Source of the DNA: a virus
DNA length: 64,000 bases
Virus record (IMG/VR): IMGVR_UViG_3300032116_000155
Coordinates: 1-64,000 of that record
Direction: 5' to 3' (one strand)
Position 1 is the first letter of the stretch, and the number at the start of each line of letters is the position of its first letter. Shown here piece by piece: positions 1 through 7,503 of this stretch. The translations under genes were made by a program, and so were the position numbers. The notes beneath the pieces were generated by a model. It worked only from the letters and a program-made list of their open reading frames with translations, was not told where the DNA came from and did no database searches.

Positions 1-144
1 GACTGAAACACCGACTGAAACGCCAACAGCTACACCGACTGAAACACCGACTGAAACGCCAACAGCTACACCGACTGAAACACCGACTGAAACACCAACA
101 GCTACACCGACTGAAACACCGACTGAAACGCCAACAGCTACACC
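1..144 (+). repeat. Tandem 36-bp repeat, four copies, in frame
   Basis: Copies lie at 1-36, 37-72, 73-108 and 109-144 and are identical except one synonymous change in copy 3 (acg to aca). Each encodes [12 protein letters not shown]. Near-identity at the DNA level implies recent expansion or gene conversion, and the copy number may vary. The array probably continues left of the window. Confidence 0.97.
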
Positions 145-925
145 GACTTTACCTGATGAAGGATTTTTGTTACAAGAGGATTATTTCATGATATTACAGG
201 AGGACGGTTTCGGAATTTACATCGAGCCATTACAATTAACACCAACGGCAACACCAACAGTAACCCCAACACCATCAACAACACCGTCGTTGGTGACTTC
301 AGGTCTAATTATACAGTTAGATGCATATACTTCGGAAAGTTACCCTGGTAGTGGAACTACTGTTGTAAACATGGTAACTCCAGGAACTTATGATCACACT
401 CTTAATGGTGCAACATTTACAACACTGAATACTATCAAGTGTTTTGATTGTACGGCAGGTACTCAAAGGGTTGTTGTAAATGGAACTGGTCCTACATTAC
501 CCACCACAGGATACACATATATTACTTGGGCTAGATTAGAACCTAATCCAACATACTTTAGGACATTACTTTATACAAACTCACCCAAATATACACCAAT
601 TACAGTCCCTAATGGAACAGATACATTAGGATATTGGGATATCGCGTTCAGAAGTTCAGGATATGATTTATCAGGACAAACTAGTGTTTGGGTTCAATAT
701 GCGGTAGTGGGGACAAACTCGTCTCAAAGATTCTATATAAATGGTTCCGAGGTTGGAAGTCCAATTGCCTTTGGTGCGGGTGGAACAACGCATTGGGGTT
801 GGGGTAATAATGATATTGTTCCTCAGGCTTGGGGATATGTTGCTAACATGTATTTCTACAATAGACAATTATCACTTTCTGAAATCACACAACAATATAA
901 TTTCTTGTTACCAAGATTCGTATAA
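1..925 (+). CDS. Pro-Thr repeat fibre/adhesin with C-terminal LamG-like domain (5' partial)
   Basis: The reading frame is open from base 2, so the gene begins before the window; about 307 codons are visible. The first 48 codons are four copies of the 12-residue unit [13 protein letters not shown] short linker and a second Pro-Thr tract (about residues 80-98) follow. The remaining roughly 200 residues look like a LamG/concanavalin-A-like jelly roll: GLIIQLDA at the start and YVANMYFYNRQLSLSEI near the end are typical of the first and last strands. Such domains bind glycans and are common at the tips of phage fibres and bacterial adhesins, so I infer a host-surface-binding tail fibre with a mucin-like stalk. 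A TTG at 167 could be read as a start but lies inside the continuous frame. The gene is followed at once by a TATTTATA element for the next gene. Confidence 0.75.
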   Translation, partial: TETPTETPTATPTETPTETPTATPTETPTETPTATPTETPTETPTATPTLPDEGFLLQEDYFMILQEDGFGIYIEPLQLTPTATPTVTPTPSTTPSLVTSGLIIQLDAYTSESYPGSGTTVVNMVTPGTYDHTLNGATFTTLNTIKCFDCTAGTQRVVVNGTGPTLPTTGYTYITWARLEPNPTYFRTLLYTNSPKYTPITVPNGTDTLGYWDIAFRSSGYDLSGQTSVWVQYAVVGTNSSQRFYINGSEVGSPIAFGAGGTTHWGWGNNDIVPQAWGYVANMYFYNRQLSLSEITQQYNFLLPRFV

Positions 926-928
926 ACA

Positions 929-936
929 TATTTATA
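929..936 (+). promoter_or_regulatory. TATTTATA late-promoter-like element
   Basis: Perfect TATTTATA, 12 bases before the ATG at 949. It overlaps the 3' edge of the intergenic space after the LamG-domain gene and is one of the recurring elements in this window. Confidence 0.6.
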
Positions 937-948
937 AAATAAAAACTA

Positions 949-1584
949 ATGCCTAATTTACCAATATCACAATTGCCCGAATTAACAGCAATGACACCAA
1001 ATGCGGAATTTGCTGTTACTCAAAATGGTACAACATATAGAGTTAAAAACAGCACATTAGCTCCATTCCCAACAGTTTATGGGTTATTTTCACAAACAGG
1101 AAACAGTGTCATAGTAAGTGCTACAACTGTCGAAACAACATTAATAGGTGGTGGTGTTGGAACTTTATCTGTTCCGGCAAATGGGTTTTCCGTTGGTGAT
1201 AGTTTCAGAGCTGACTTTGCCGGTGTTTTTACCTGTGCTAATAATCAGACTATTAGGCTTAGAATAAAAGACGGATCTTTTATTTTAGCTGATAGCGGAT
1301 TGCAACCAATAACAAATATAACTAACGCTGTTTGGTCTTTATCTATAAACTTTACTATTAGGCAAGTGGGTGTTGCTGGTGTCGCATCTATTGTCACATT
1401 AGGCACATTCAGATATTCTAAGACAGTAAATGGAACAATTGAAGGATTTTCTTTTAATGATGTAAATAATACAACCTTTGATACTACATTGAGTAATACT
1501 TTAGGTGTTACGGTTCAATGGGGTAGTGATAATGCAGGAAATAATATTTTCAGTGATATTTTTGTTTTAAACAAGATTTATTAA
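949..1584 (+). CDS. Probable tail-fibre / receptor-binding structural protein
   Basis: 211 residues with no enzymatic motif. The N-terminus (PISQLPELTAMTPNAEFAVT then QNGTTYRVK) matches the attachment-module style of many phage tail-fibre proteins, where a short ISxLPxxT segment precedes a beta-rich body. The rest is rich in Gly, Thr, Val and Asn with alternating hydrophobic residues, consistent with a beta-sandwich tip. It sits between a LamG fibre gene and a glycosyltransferase cassette, has its own TATTTATA element, and is followed by a terminator. I infer a virion fibre or accessory receptor-binding protein; the exact role is not visible. Confidence 0.5.
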   Translation: MPNLPISQLPELTAMTPNAEFAVTQNGTTYRVKNSTLAPFPTVYGLFSQTGNSVIVSATTVETTLIGGGVGTLSVPANGFSVGDSFRADFAGVFTCANNQTIRLRIKDGSFILADSGLQPITNITNAVWSLSINFTIRQVGVAGVASIVTLGTFRYSKTVNGTIEGFSFNDVNNTTFDTTLSNTLGVTVQWGSDNAGNNIFSDIFVLNKIY

Positions 1585-1619
1585 GAATAAGTTTAAGCTA
1601 CAAAGTTTATTCTTTTTTA
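1583..1619 (+). terminator. Intrinsic terminator after fibre gene
   Basis: AAGAATAA (1583-1590) pairs with TTATTCTT (1607-1614), extended inward by GTTT/AAAG-type pairs, and is followed by a run of T to 1618. It begins within the stop codon of the upstream gene and separates fibre genes from the glycosyltransferase cassette. Confidence 0.65.
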
Positions 1620-1624
1620 TTTAA

Positions 1625-1650
1625 AAAATATAGCTAATGTGCTATATTTT
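1625..1650 (+). promoter_or_regulatory. Leader hairpin before glycosyltransferase cassette
   Basis: A perfect 10-bp stem, AAAATATAGC (1625-1634) and GCTATATTTT (1641-1650), with a six-base loop. It ends five bases before the ATG at 1656. It could be a second weak terminator or a 5' mRNA hairpin. No TATTTATA element occurs here, so the cassette may use a different promoter or readthrough. Confidence 0.45.
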
Positions 1651-1655
1651 GTATT

Positions 1656-2906
1656 ATGAAAATTTTTATACAGGTAGCCTCATATCGTGATCCACAATTA
1701 ATACTAACAATTAAAAGTGCTATTGAAAACGCTAAGTCCCCCGAAAACTTAGTTTTTTCTATTGCCAGGCAATTTCATCCTGATGATAAATTTGATGATT
1801 TATCAGAATACAAAAATGATGATAGGTTTAAAATTTTAAGCATACCATATGATGAAACGAAAGGGGTTTGTTGGGCCAGAAACTTGACTCAGCAACAATA
1901 TGACGGTGAAAAATACACTCTACAGATAGATTCACATATGAGGTTTGCCCAAAATTGGGACGAAATTCTGATTGAAATGTTAGAAGACCTTATTTCTGAT
2001 GGATATAAAAAGCCATTACTAACAACATATGTTCCATCATTTGATCCTGATAACGATCCTGGCGGTAGGGTAAATTCTCCTTGGAGAATGTCTTTTGATA
2101 GGTTTATCCCTGAAGGTGCCATTTTTTTCTTGCCTGAGACAATACCTAATTTTGAAAAATTAACAAAACCAGTTCCGGCTAGGTTTTATTCCGCTCATTT
2201 TTGTTTTACTTTAGGCCAATTCGCTGTTGAGGTTCAACATGACCCAAGATTTTATTTTCACGGTGAAGAAATATCTATCGCGGTTAGGGCTTTTACTCAT
2301 GGTTATGATTTATTTCATCCACACAAAATTGTTATGTGGCATGAATATACTAGAAAGGGTAGGACTAAGCAATGGGATGACGATAAAACTTGGGGGGAAA
2401 AAAACAAAAACTCACACCTGTTAAACAGAAAATTGTTTAGTATGGATGGCGAAAAATATGATGAAGATCTATTTAGAGAGTTTGGTTTTGGTACGCAAAG
2501 AACATTAAGAGATTATGAAAAATATGCAGGTATATTGTTTGAAAAACGAGCAGTCCAGCAAGAAACTTTGGATAAAAGATATCCTCCAAACACATACAAC
2601 TATAACTCAGAAGAAGAATGGAAAGATTCTTTTGCTAGCATATTTAAACATTGCATTGATCTATATAAAGATAGTGTACCTTATAAGGATTATGACTTTT
2701 GGGTTGTTGCATTTCATGACGACGATGGTAATACAATTATTAGGTTAGATGCAAACAAAGATGAGGTTACTAGAATAATGTCAAGTAAAGATAATTTTTA
2801 CAAAATATGGCGTGAATTTCCAACGACACATAAACCTGCTTATTGGGTCGTATGGCCGCATTCTGAATCAAAAGGATGGTGTGAAAAAATAGAAGGTCGT
2901 TTATGA
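1656..2906 (+). CDS. GlcNAc-transferase family glycosyltransferase (PF11397 / GT60-like)
   Basis: 416 residues. The N-terminus IFIQVASYRDPQLILTIKSA, then WARNLTQQQYDGEKYTLQ, then the metal-binding DSH motif in IDSHMRFAQNWDE (about residue 92) are the hallmarks of the GlcNAc family that includes Dictyostelium Skp1 hydroxyproline GlcNAc-transferase and protist polypeptide alpha-GlcNAc transferases acting on Thr/Pro-rich mucins. The likely donor is UDP-GlcNAc or a related UDP-sugar, with a protein acceptor by family analogy. No signal peptide or membrane segment is visible, so it should act in the host cytoplasm. It is the first gene of a tightly coupled operon: its stop overlaps the next ATG as ATGA. 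Donor, acceptor and partners are inference; the family call is secure. Confidence 0.85.
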   Translation: MKIFIQVASYRDPQLILTIKSAIENAKSPENLVFSIARQFHPDDKFDDLSEYKNDDRFKILSIPYDETKGVCWARNLTQQQYDGEKYTLQIDSHMRFAQNWDEILIEMLEDLISDGYKKPLLTTYVPSFDPDNDPGGRVNSPWRMSFDRFIPEGAIFFLPETIPNFEKLTKPVPARFYSAHFCFTLGQFAVEVQHDPRFYFHGEEISIAVRAFTHGYDLFHPHKIVMWHEYTRKGRTKQWDDDKTWGEKNKNSHLLNRKLFSMDGEKYDEDLFREFGFGTQRTLRDYEKYAGILFEKRAVQQETLDKRYPPNTYNYNSEEEWKDSFASIFKHCIDLYKDSVPYKDYDFWVVAFHDDDGNTIIRLDANKDEVTRIMSSKDNFYKIWREFPTTHKPAYWVVWPHSESKGWCEKIEGRL

Positions 2907-3478
2907 ATTTAACTGTAGTAATTTGCCACTATAAAGAAAATTTAGACTGGGTTGAAAGATTAGTTCATAACCATGTTGTATATAATAAAAATCAAGAAAA
3001 AAGAGATTATTTTAAATATAATCTGGATAATTACGGATTTGACACTATTGCTTATATAACATACGTGGTTGATAACTATGATAGTTTGCCGGACTATATT
3101 TGTTTCTCGCAAGATAACCCATTTTATCACTGTGGTAACTTTTTAGAAAAAGTAAATAATTTTGATTTTAAAACAGAATACCTCCCTCTTGGGGCCACAT
3201 ATTTTAGAGATAATGCACAAATAATTGACAAATCAATCAATTACGCAAAAGAAATTGGTTTAGAAATAACACTGCCTATAAAATTTATAAACTCAGCACA
3301 ATGTATTGTTAGCAAAAATTTAATTTTAAAAAACGATTTAGAATTGTATAAAAAAATATTAAATTCTTACCATAAAAATAAGGTGATAACTGATCTAAAT
3401 TACACGATAGAATATCTGTGGCCATCAATCTTTCACTTTAATAATGAATTAAATATATCGTTAACAAATTGCCAATGA
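2903..3478 (+). CDS. DUF3431-like glycosyltransferase-associated protein
   Basis: 191 residues. The opening TVVICHYKENLDWVERL, the middle VDNYDSLPDYICFSQDNPF and a following His (YHC) match the pattern of DUF3431 proteins, found in fungi, algae, giant viruses and bacterial glycan loci and thought to be glycosyltransferase-like. The reaction is unknown. The start ATG overlaps the upstream TGA by four bases and the stop overlaps the next start the same way, so translation is coupled. Its place among four other glycosyltransferases supports a glycan-building role. Confidence 0.6.
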   Translation: MNLTVVICHYKENLDWVERLVHNHVVYNKNQEKRDYFKYNLDNYGFDTIAYITYVVDNYDSLPDYICFSQDNPFYHCGNFLEKVNNFDFKTEYLPLGATYFRDNAQIIDKSINYAKEIGLEITLPIKFINSAQCIVSKNLILKNDLELYKKILNSYHKNKVITDLNYTIEYLWPSIFHFNNELNISLTNCQ

Positions 3479-4281
3479 AAAAAGCATTAATAGGTTTATC
3501 TAATAATATAGAAAATAACTTTCAAAAAATAAAAAATTGGGCTTTAAGCTTTAAAGAACACTCTGATGCTGACATAATTTTATTATGTGCAAATTCAACA
3601 AATGATGACTTGCAAAAAGTCTTAAATTTAGGGGTAATAGCTATTCCCGTAGTAATAGAAGACACTTGGTTCATAAACCATAAAAGATTAATAAAAACTG
3701 CTGAATATATTAGAGATTGCAAATATGAATTAATCTTAATAACAGATGTTTTTGATGTTATTTTTCAATCAGATCCTTTTTCTAGATTAGATACATCTTA
3801 CGATATCTTTGTTGGAGGCGAAGGAATACTTGTTAGTGACGAACCTTGGAACTCTGATAATATCAATAAGTTATTTCCTCAGGATTATGCCAAATGTACA
3901 AATACTGAAATTATTTGTTCAGGAGTTATCGCCGGTAAAAAAGAACCTTTGGTTGATTTGTTAATGAATATGTATGAGTTGTGCGAAAATTCATCAAATA
4001 ATCACAATATAAAAGACCAGGCAGCACTAATTGTTTTGTTCTCTAAAAATCTAATTCCAAACATTAAGCTGATGACTCTAAATGATTGTTGGGCTGTTCA
4101 TTGTGCTGTCGCCGGACCTACTCAATTTTTCGAAGCTTGGGGCTTTAAACAAAAATTAAGATATAAAATTCCTCATCTTAAAGACGGTAAAATTTATTCT
4201 GACGAAAAAACGTTTGATATTGTTCACCAATTTAATAGGATCCCAGAATGGAATGAAATATTAACTAAAAAATATGAATAA
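3475..4281 (+). CDS. GT-A type glycosyltransferase (PLOD-like)
   Basis: 268 residues from the ATG at 3475, which overlaps the preceding stop as ATGA; an in-frame TTG at 3469 is a less likely start. The segment ELILITDVFDVIFQSDP (about residues 82-98) contains the TDxxD arrangement that binds metal and nucleotide-sugar in GT-A folds, and EIICSGVIAG then KDQAALIVLFS resemble the later blocks of collagen-type and PLOD-like glycosyltransferases. The C-terminal HQFNR is also typical. No membrane segment is visible. The donor sugar cannot be told from sequence. Third gene of the cassette; its stop region overlaps the next ATG by eight bases. Confidence 0.65.
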   Translation: MKKALIGLSNNIENNFQKIKNWALSFKEHSDADIILLCANSTNDDLQKVLNLGVIAIPVVIEDTWFINHKRLIKTAEYIRDCKYELILITDVFDVIFQSDPFSRLDTSYDIFVGGEGILVSDEPWNSDNINKLFPQDYAKCTNTEIICSGVIAGKKEPLVDLLMNMYELCENSSNNHNIKDQAALIVLFSKNLIPNIKLMTLNDCWAVHCAVAGPTQFFEAWGFKQKLRYKIPHLKDGKIYSDEKTFDIVHQFNRIPEWNEILTKKYE

Positions 4282-5032
4282 TACTTGTTACGGTGCTTGC
4301 TTTACACCTGAGACATATAAAGCTTACATTGATTGGTGGAGTAATTTCCCAAAAGAAAAAAAATTAAATATTATCTTAGATAATTCTAGACTGCAAAATA
4401 TAGAATATGAGTCTTTTCAATATACCGAAAATGATATAAGGTATAACTTTAATTTTAAGCACGGTGTTAGTCGTGGCCACTACTGGAATCATCATGGTAA
4501 TCGCAATATCATTTGGTTTTATGCTTATTTAAGGATGATTAACTTTTATATTAAGAATAAAGATTATGATTATTATTGGTTTTTTGATGATGACGTATAC
4601 TGTAACAACTGGGATTTATTTCTTTCCGGGTTTGAAAATGACAATACTGACTTCTTGAGCTATTTTCTCTTTAAAAACAAAGATGTTTTAGCATACAATA
4701 ATGTACCTATGGTAGATAATAAAATGCATTCAGGGGGAGACTGGTTTTCTAGGTTTCCTGGGCATACAGATACATTAGAACCAAATAGCACACAATTATT
4801 CGGATCTTTTTTTGCTATTATTAGATTTTCTAATAAGGCATTAGAACATATTGTTAATTTAACAGAAAAAGATTATTTTGGTTACGGTGAAGGCTTTGTT
4901 CCAACATCATTAGCGAATGTCAATATGTCTATGGGATCCATATTTAATCCTGATAATACATCAAATTATTTTGATGTTAATAAAGTAAATGTAACACATA
5001 AAAATCAAAAAATAACTTGGGAATGGCTATGA
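4274..5032 (+). CDS. Putative glycosyltransferase with FDDDV motif
   Basis: 252 residues. Near residue 105 the string YYWFFDDDVYCNN resembles a GT-A DxD motif preceded by aromatic residues. The N-terminal CFTPETYKAYIDWW and the later GSFFAIIRFS and FGYGEGFVPTSLAN fit a nucleotide-sugar transferase with an acceptor-binding second half. I do not recognise the exact family. Cassette position (ATGA coupling to the next gene) and DxD motif support the call. Alternative: an inactive GT-like protein. Confidence 0.55.
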   Translation: MNNTCYGACFTPETYKAYIDWWSNFPKEKKLNIILDNSRLQNIEYESFQYTENDIRYNFNFKHGVSRGHYWNHHGNRNIIWFYAYLRMINFYIKNKDYDYYWFFDDDVYCNNWDLFLSGFENDNTDFLSYFLFKNKDVLAYNNVPMVDNKMHSGGDWFSRFPGHTDTLEPNSTQLFGSFFAIIRFSNKALEHIVNLTEKDYFGYGEGFVPTSLANVNMSMGSIFNPDNTSNYFDVNKVNVTHKNQKITWEWL

Positions 5033-5817
5033 ATAAACCTGTAATTGTTACAGCATTATATGATATTGGAAGAGATAACTGGGATAATTTTAAAATGTCT
5101 TACCATACGTACTGTTGGTGGATGCGTAATACATTATCCATCGATAATAATATAGTTATATATACAGAAGAAAAATTTGTAAATGATATCGAAACGTATA
5201 GAAAAGAGTTTGACCCACAATTAGTAAAAACTAAAATTATTGTAAATGATTTAAAAGATCTTGATGCGTATGTAATTCACTACAATAAATTAAATGCATT
5301 AATGAATGATTCATTGTTCAAATCTAAAGTTAGCTTTCCAGATGTACCTGAAATGTGTAAGCCATTATATAATATTATAATGTTCAATAAGATATATTTT
5401 ATACATGAGGCAATAAAAAATAATTATTTCGAAAATGATTGTGTTATATGGGCCGATGCTGGGGGATTAAGAGAGGATGTTGATCATTATAGAGGTAGTA
5501 ATTGGCCTAACTTAGATAAGTTATCTAATATGCCTGAAAAAATAATATTTTTTAGTCATAATAACGATTTCACAATACATGATAAAGAATTTTATTCTAT
5601 GTCTCAAATACGTAATTTACAAGGCACTTGTTTTATTGTGCCATCAAAATATATATCATTTCTAATAGAAGAGTTTAATAAAGCTGTTGAATCGTCTATT
5701 TTATCTGGATTTATTGGTAGTGATGAAAAAATGTTCGATATTTGCTACATAGAAAATAAAGATATGTTTTATCTTATAAAATCTTCATGGCGAGAATATT
5801 TTGATATTTTAAAATAA
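5029..5817 (+). CDS. HtrL/WlaTC-family glycosyltransferase-like protein
   Basis: 262 residues from the ATG at 5029, which overlaps the upstream TGA (ATGA); the in-frame TTG at 5017 is rejected as a start. VTALYDIGRDNWDNF at the N-terminus, YNKIYFIHEA-type helices and WADAGGLRED near residue 142 match the HtrL/YibB/WlaTC family found in LPS and capsule loci. The reaction is not firmly established in the family. Last gene of the five-gene cassette. No hairpin terminator is obvious before the TATTTATA element of the next gene. Confidence 0.6.
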   Translation: MNKPVIVTALYDIGRDNWDNFKMSYHTYCWWMRNTLSIDNNIVIYTEEKFVNDIETYRKEFDPQLVKTKIIVNDLKDLDAYVIHYNKLNALMNDSLFKSKVSFPDVPEMCKPLYNIIMFNKIYFIHEAIKNNYFENDCVIWADAGGLREDVDHYRGSNWPNLDKLSNMPEKIIFFSHNNDFTIHDKEFYSMSQIRNLQGTCFIVPSKYISFLIEEFNKAVESSILSGFIGSDEKMFDICYIENKDMFYLIKSSWREYFDILK

Positions 5818-5827
5818 AAACGTATGA

Positions 5828-5835
5828 TATTTATA
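5828..5835 (+). promoter_or_regulatory. TATTTATA late-promoter-like element
   Basis: Perfect element only four bases before the ATG at 5840, inside the inverted repeat ATGATATTTATATCAT. If it is a -10-type element, the transcript would be nearly or fully leaderless. Confidence 0.55.
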
Positions 5836-5839
5836 TCAT

Positions 5840-6220
5840 ATGGAATTTTTTATAAAAAAAAATGCGACATTACCATTATTAGTCATGCAAGTTATTAAGC
5901 ATGACAAATATGACCATGATGAATTTATGAATATGATTGAAACGTCAACCATATTATTCACAATGGTGAATGTCGACACAGGCGTGCCCAAGATATCATC
6001 AAAGGCAGCTAGTTTTGTTTCAAAGACCAACGTTGATAATAATTCACCTATAGAATATTATATATATTATAAATTTAATAAAAAAGAAACCAGTAAAATT
6101 GGCCGATATGAAGGTCAATTTTTATTAAAAAATTCTAATGGAGAATTAATTGTACCAATAAGCGATAAATTATTTATAAATATACAAGATAGTTTTATAA
6201 CAGATAATCCATGTTGTTAG
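5840..6220 (+). CDS. Small BppU/Ig-like structural protein
   Basis: 126 residues. The run MEFFIKKNATLPLLVMQVI, then STILFTMVNVDTGVPKISSK, then YEGQFLLKNSNGELIVPISD has the strand pattern of N-terminal domains of phage baseplate upper proteins (BppU-like) and related Ig-fold proteins. The probable role is an adaptor that anchors fibres to the virion. A Cys pair ends the protein. It lies between the glycosyltransferase cassette and a Pro-Thr-repeat gene. The assignment rests on pattern rather than a unique motif. Confidence 0.45.
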   Translation: MEFFIKKNATLPLLVMQVIKHDKYDHDEFMNMIETSTILFTMVNVDTGVPKISSKAASFVSKTNVDNNSPIEYYIYYKFNKKETSKIGRYEGQFLLKNSNGELIVPISDKLFINIQDSFITDNPCC

Positions 6221-6240
6221 TATTTTATTACTATTTATGA

Positions 6241-6248
6241 TATTTATA
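6241..6248 (+). promoter_or_regulatory. TATTTATA late-promoter-like element
   Basis: Perfect element 22 bases before the ATG at 6271, with an A-rich leader in between. Confidence 0.6.
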
Positions 6249-6270
6249 TTAAAAAAACAATAGAAACGAA

Positions 6271-6750
6271 ATGGCAAATTCTCGTAAATATTCACTAACA
6301 AATACAGGTTCAACTCTTTTATACTTTAGTTATGTTAGAAGCTCAGATCAAATGGTGTTTGATCAAGTATGCCTTAATCCTGGCGAAACTAAAAACATTT
6401 GGTTTATTGATAATACATTTAAAACTGCAAATCAATTAAGTGATTTTGTCATTGTTGATTACGGACCTTTCCCGACAACGCCAACACCAACGGTCAGTCC
6501 AACTCCAACAGCGACACCAACGGCAACGCCAACACCAACGGTTAGTCCAACTCCAACAGCAACACCAACGGAAACGCCAACACCAACGGTCAGTCCAACT
6601 CCAACAGCTACGCCTACGGAAACTCCAACAGCTACGCCTACAGAAACTCCAACAGCTACGCCTACGGAAACTCCAACAGCTACGCCTACGGAAACTCCAA
6701 CAGCTACGCCTACAGGAACTCCAACACCAACACCTACACCAACGCCATAA
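6271..6750 (+). CDS. Short protein with mucin-like Pro-Thr repeat tail
   Basis: 159 residues. A globular N-terminal part (about 68 residues, with [20 protein letters not shown] and [11 protein letters not shown] suggesting a small beta domain) is followed by about 90 residues of Pro-Thr repeats that run to the stop. No distal adhesive domain follows. Three 16-residue units [15 protein letters not shown](A/E) precede four 8-residue units TPTATPT(E/G) and a TPTPTPTP end. The repeats carry many Thr next to Pro, the classic context for O-glycosylation. Possible roles: a stalk truncated by repeat recombination, a bristle-like decoration, or a donor of repeat modules to other fibre genes. It uses its own TATTTATA element and is closed by a strong terminator. 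Confidence 0.6.
   Translation: MANSRKYSLTNTGSTLLYFSYVRSSDQMVFDQVCLNPGETKNIWFIDNTFKTANQLSDFVIVDYGPFPTTPTPTVSPTPTATPTATPTPTVSPTPTATPTETPTPTVSPTPTATPTETPTATPTETPTATPTETPTATPTETPTATPTGTPTPTPTPTP
6478..6747 (+). repeat. Nested 48-bp and 24-bp Pro-Thr coding repeats
   Basis: 48-bp units lie at 6478-6525, 6526-6573 and 6574-6621; 24-bp units at 6622-6645, 6646-6669, 6670-6693 and 6694-6717. The 24-bp unit equals the second half of the third 48-bp unit, so the short array looks derived from it. The same 16-residue motif appears at the right edge of the window. Confidence 0.95.
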
Positions 6751-6770
6751 TTTTTATGGCATAAAAAATA

Positions 6771-6807
6771 AAAAAAAAGAATTGGCTAGTGTCAATTCTT
6801 TTTTTTT
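6771..6807 (+). terminator. Strong intrinsic terminator
   Basis: A-rich arm 6771-6784 ending GAATTG pairs over about 14 bp with CAATTC and the following T-run (6793-6806); the loop is 6785-6792. A separate GCCATA/TATGGC hairpin (6744-6760) overlaps the stop codon. The next promoter element starts four bases downstream. Confidence 0.85.
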
Positions 6808-6810
6808 ATA

Positions 6811-6818
6811 TATTTATT
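6811..6818 (+). promoter_or_regulatory. TATTTATT late-promoter-like element
   Basis: Four bases before the ATG at 6823 and immediately after the terminator, so the downstream gene is insulated from readthrough and starts almost without a leader. Confidence 0.5.
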
Positions 6819-6822
6819 TGTT

Positions 6823-7446
6823 ATGAAATTACTTAATATTTTAAATACTCTGTTATTAGAAGACGCTAGTAAAACTAAACCTGGTGATGTTACCATAGAG
6901 GTTACTTTTACTGAACACCAGAGTGTTGATCGTCAAGGTGTTATTAGTTATAATGAAATCTTACAAAAAGCCAAGTTAAATAAAGATAAAGTTGAAAGAA
7001 TAGAAATTAGGCCCGGTATTTATGATACTAGAAAATTATTACCAAGTAAAGCCGGTGTACCTAATAATAAGTTAAAAGAAATTATTTTAGATAATGAGGA
7101 AGAATTCGCTAGACAGTATTTAAGATTTACTGTTGGTAGAGATAAGATCATACCAAAAGACAGATACATTAAATTTTATTGTGTGTATTATGACAAAAAT
7201 TTAGAGTTATTTTTAGATTTTATAGTTAGATTTGTGGCTAAAAATCATGAAAGAACTGATATTGTGGCTGAAATTATAACTTCAGCTTTCTCATATTCTG
7301 GTACATATTTTGATCATCGTAGAACATTCGAAGGGGCTGACGTTTATTATTTGATAAATAGAAATGAGACAATGAATAACTATACTAGATTTAAATTCCC
7401 AAATCAGATAAACCCAAAAACAACCATAAAAATAGCCTCATCTTGA
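6823..7446 (+). CDS. Hypothetical protein, possible internal/virion protein
   Basis: 207 residues, family not recognised. The N-terminus MKLLNILNTLLLEDASK is a short Leu-rich amphipathic segment ending in Leu-Leu-Glu, like other N-termini in this window and reminiscent of T4 capsid-targeting peptides cleaved after Leu-X-Glu. The body is mixed alpha/beta with many Lys and Arg; no catalytic motif is evident. It has a late-type TATTTATT element and precedes the DNA polymerase gene, which uses a different promoter style. A late-expressed packaged protein is an inference only. Confidence 0.5.
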   Translation: MKLLNILNTLLLEDASKTKPGDVTIEVTFTEHQSVDRQGVISYNEILQKAKLNKDKVERIEIRPGIYDTRKLLPSKAGVPNNKLKEIILDNEEEFARQYLRFTVGRDKIIPKDRYIKFYCVYYDKNLELFLDFIVRFVAKNHERTDIVAEIITSAFSYSGTYFDHRRTFEGADVYYLINRNETMNNYTRFKFPNQINPKTTIKIASS

Positions 7447-7495
7447 CAATACAGACCTATTCAATTATTGATTTACGGTTATTAACCGTTTAAAC
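7443..7495 (+). promoter_or_regulatory. Probable early/middle promoter with operator-like palindrome
   Basis: TTGACA at 7443-7448, then the inverted repeat ACGGTT-ATT-AACCGT at 7475-7489, whose right half overlaps TTAACCGTTTAAAC (7482-7495), eight bases before the ATG at 7504. The TTTAAC-GTTTAAAC element recurs before the SSB and SNF2 helicase genes. No TATTTATA is present. Confidence 0.45.
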
Positions 7496-7503
7496 TATTA
7501 ATT

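Noticed and set aside
1-144. Repeats as a CRISPR array
   Set aside because: The units are directly tandem, 36 bp, without unique spacers, and code in frame for a Thr-Pro repeat.
167-170. Start of the first fibre gene at 167
   Set aside because: The frame is open to base 2 and continues the Thr-Pro repeats upstream, so 167 is internal.
3469-3475. TTG start for the third glycosyltransferase; likewise TTG at 5017 for the fifth
   Set aside because: ATG codons at 3475 and 5029 overlap the preceding stop as ATGA, the coupling used throughout the cassette.
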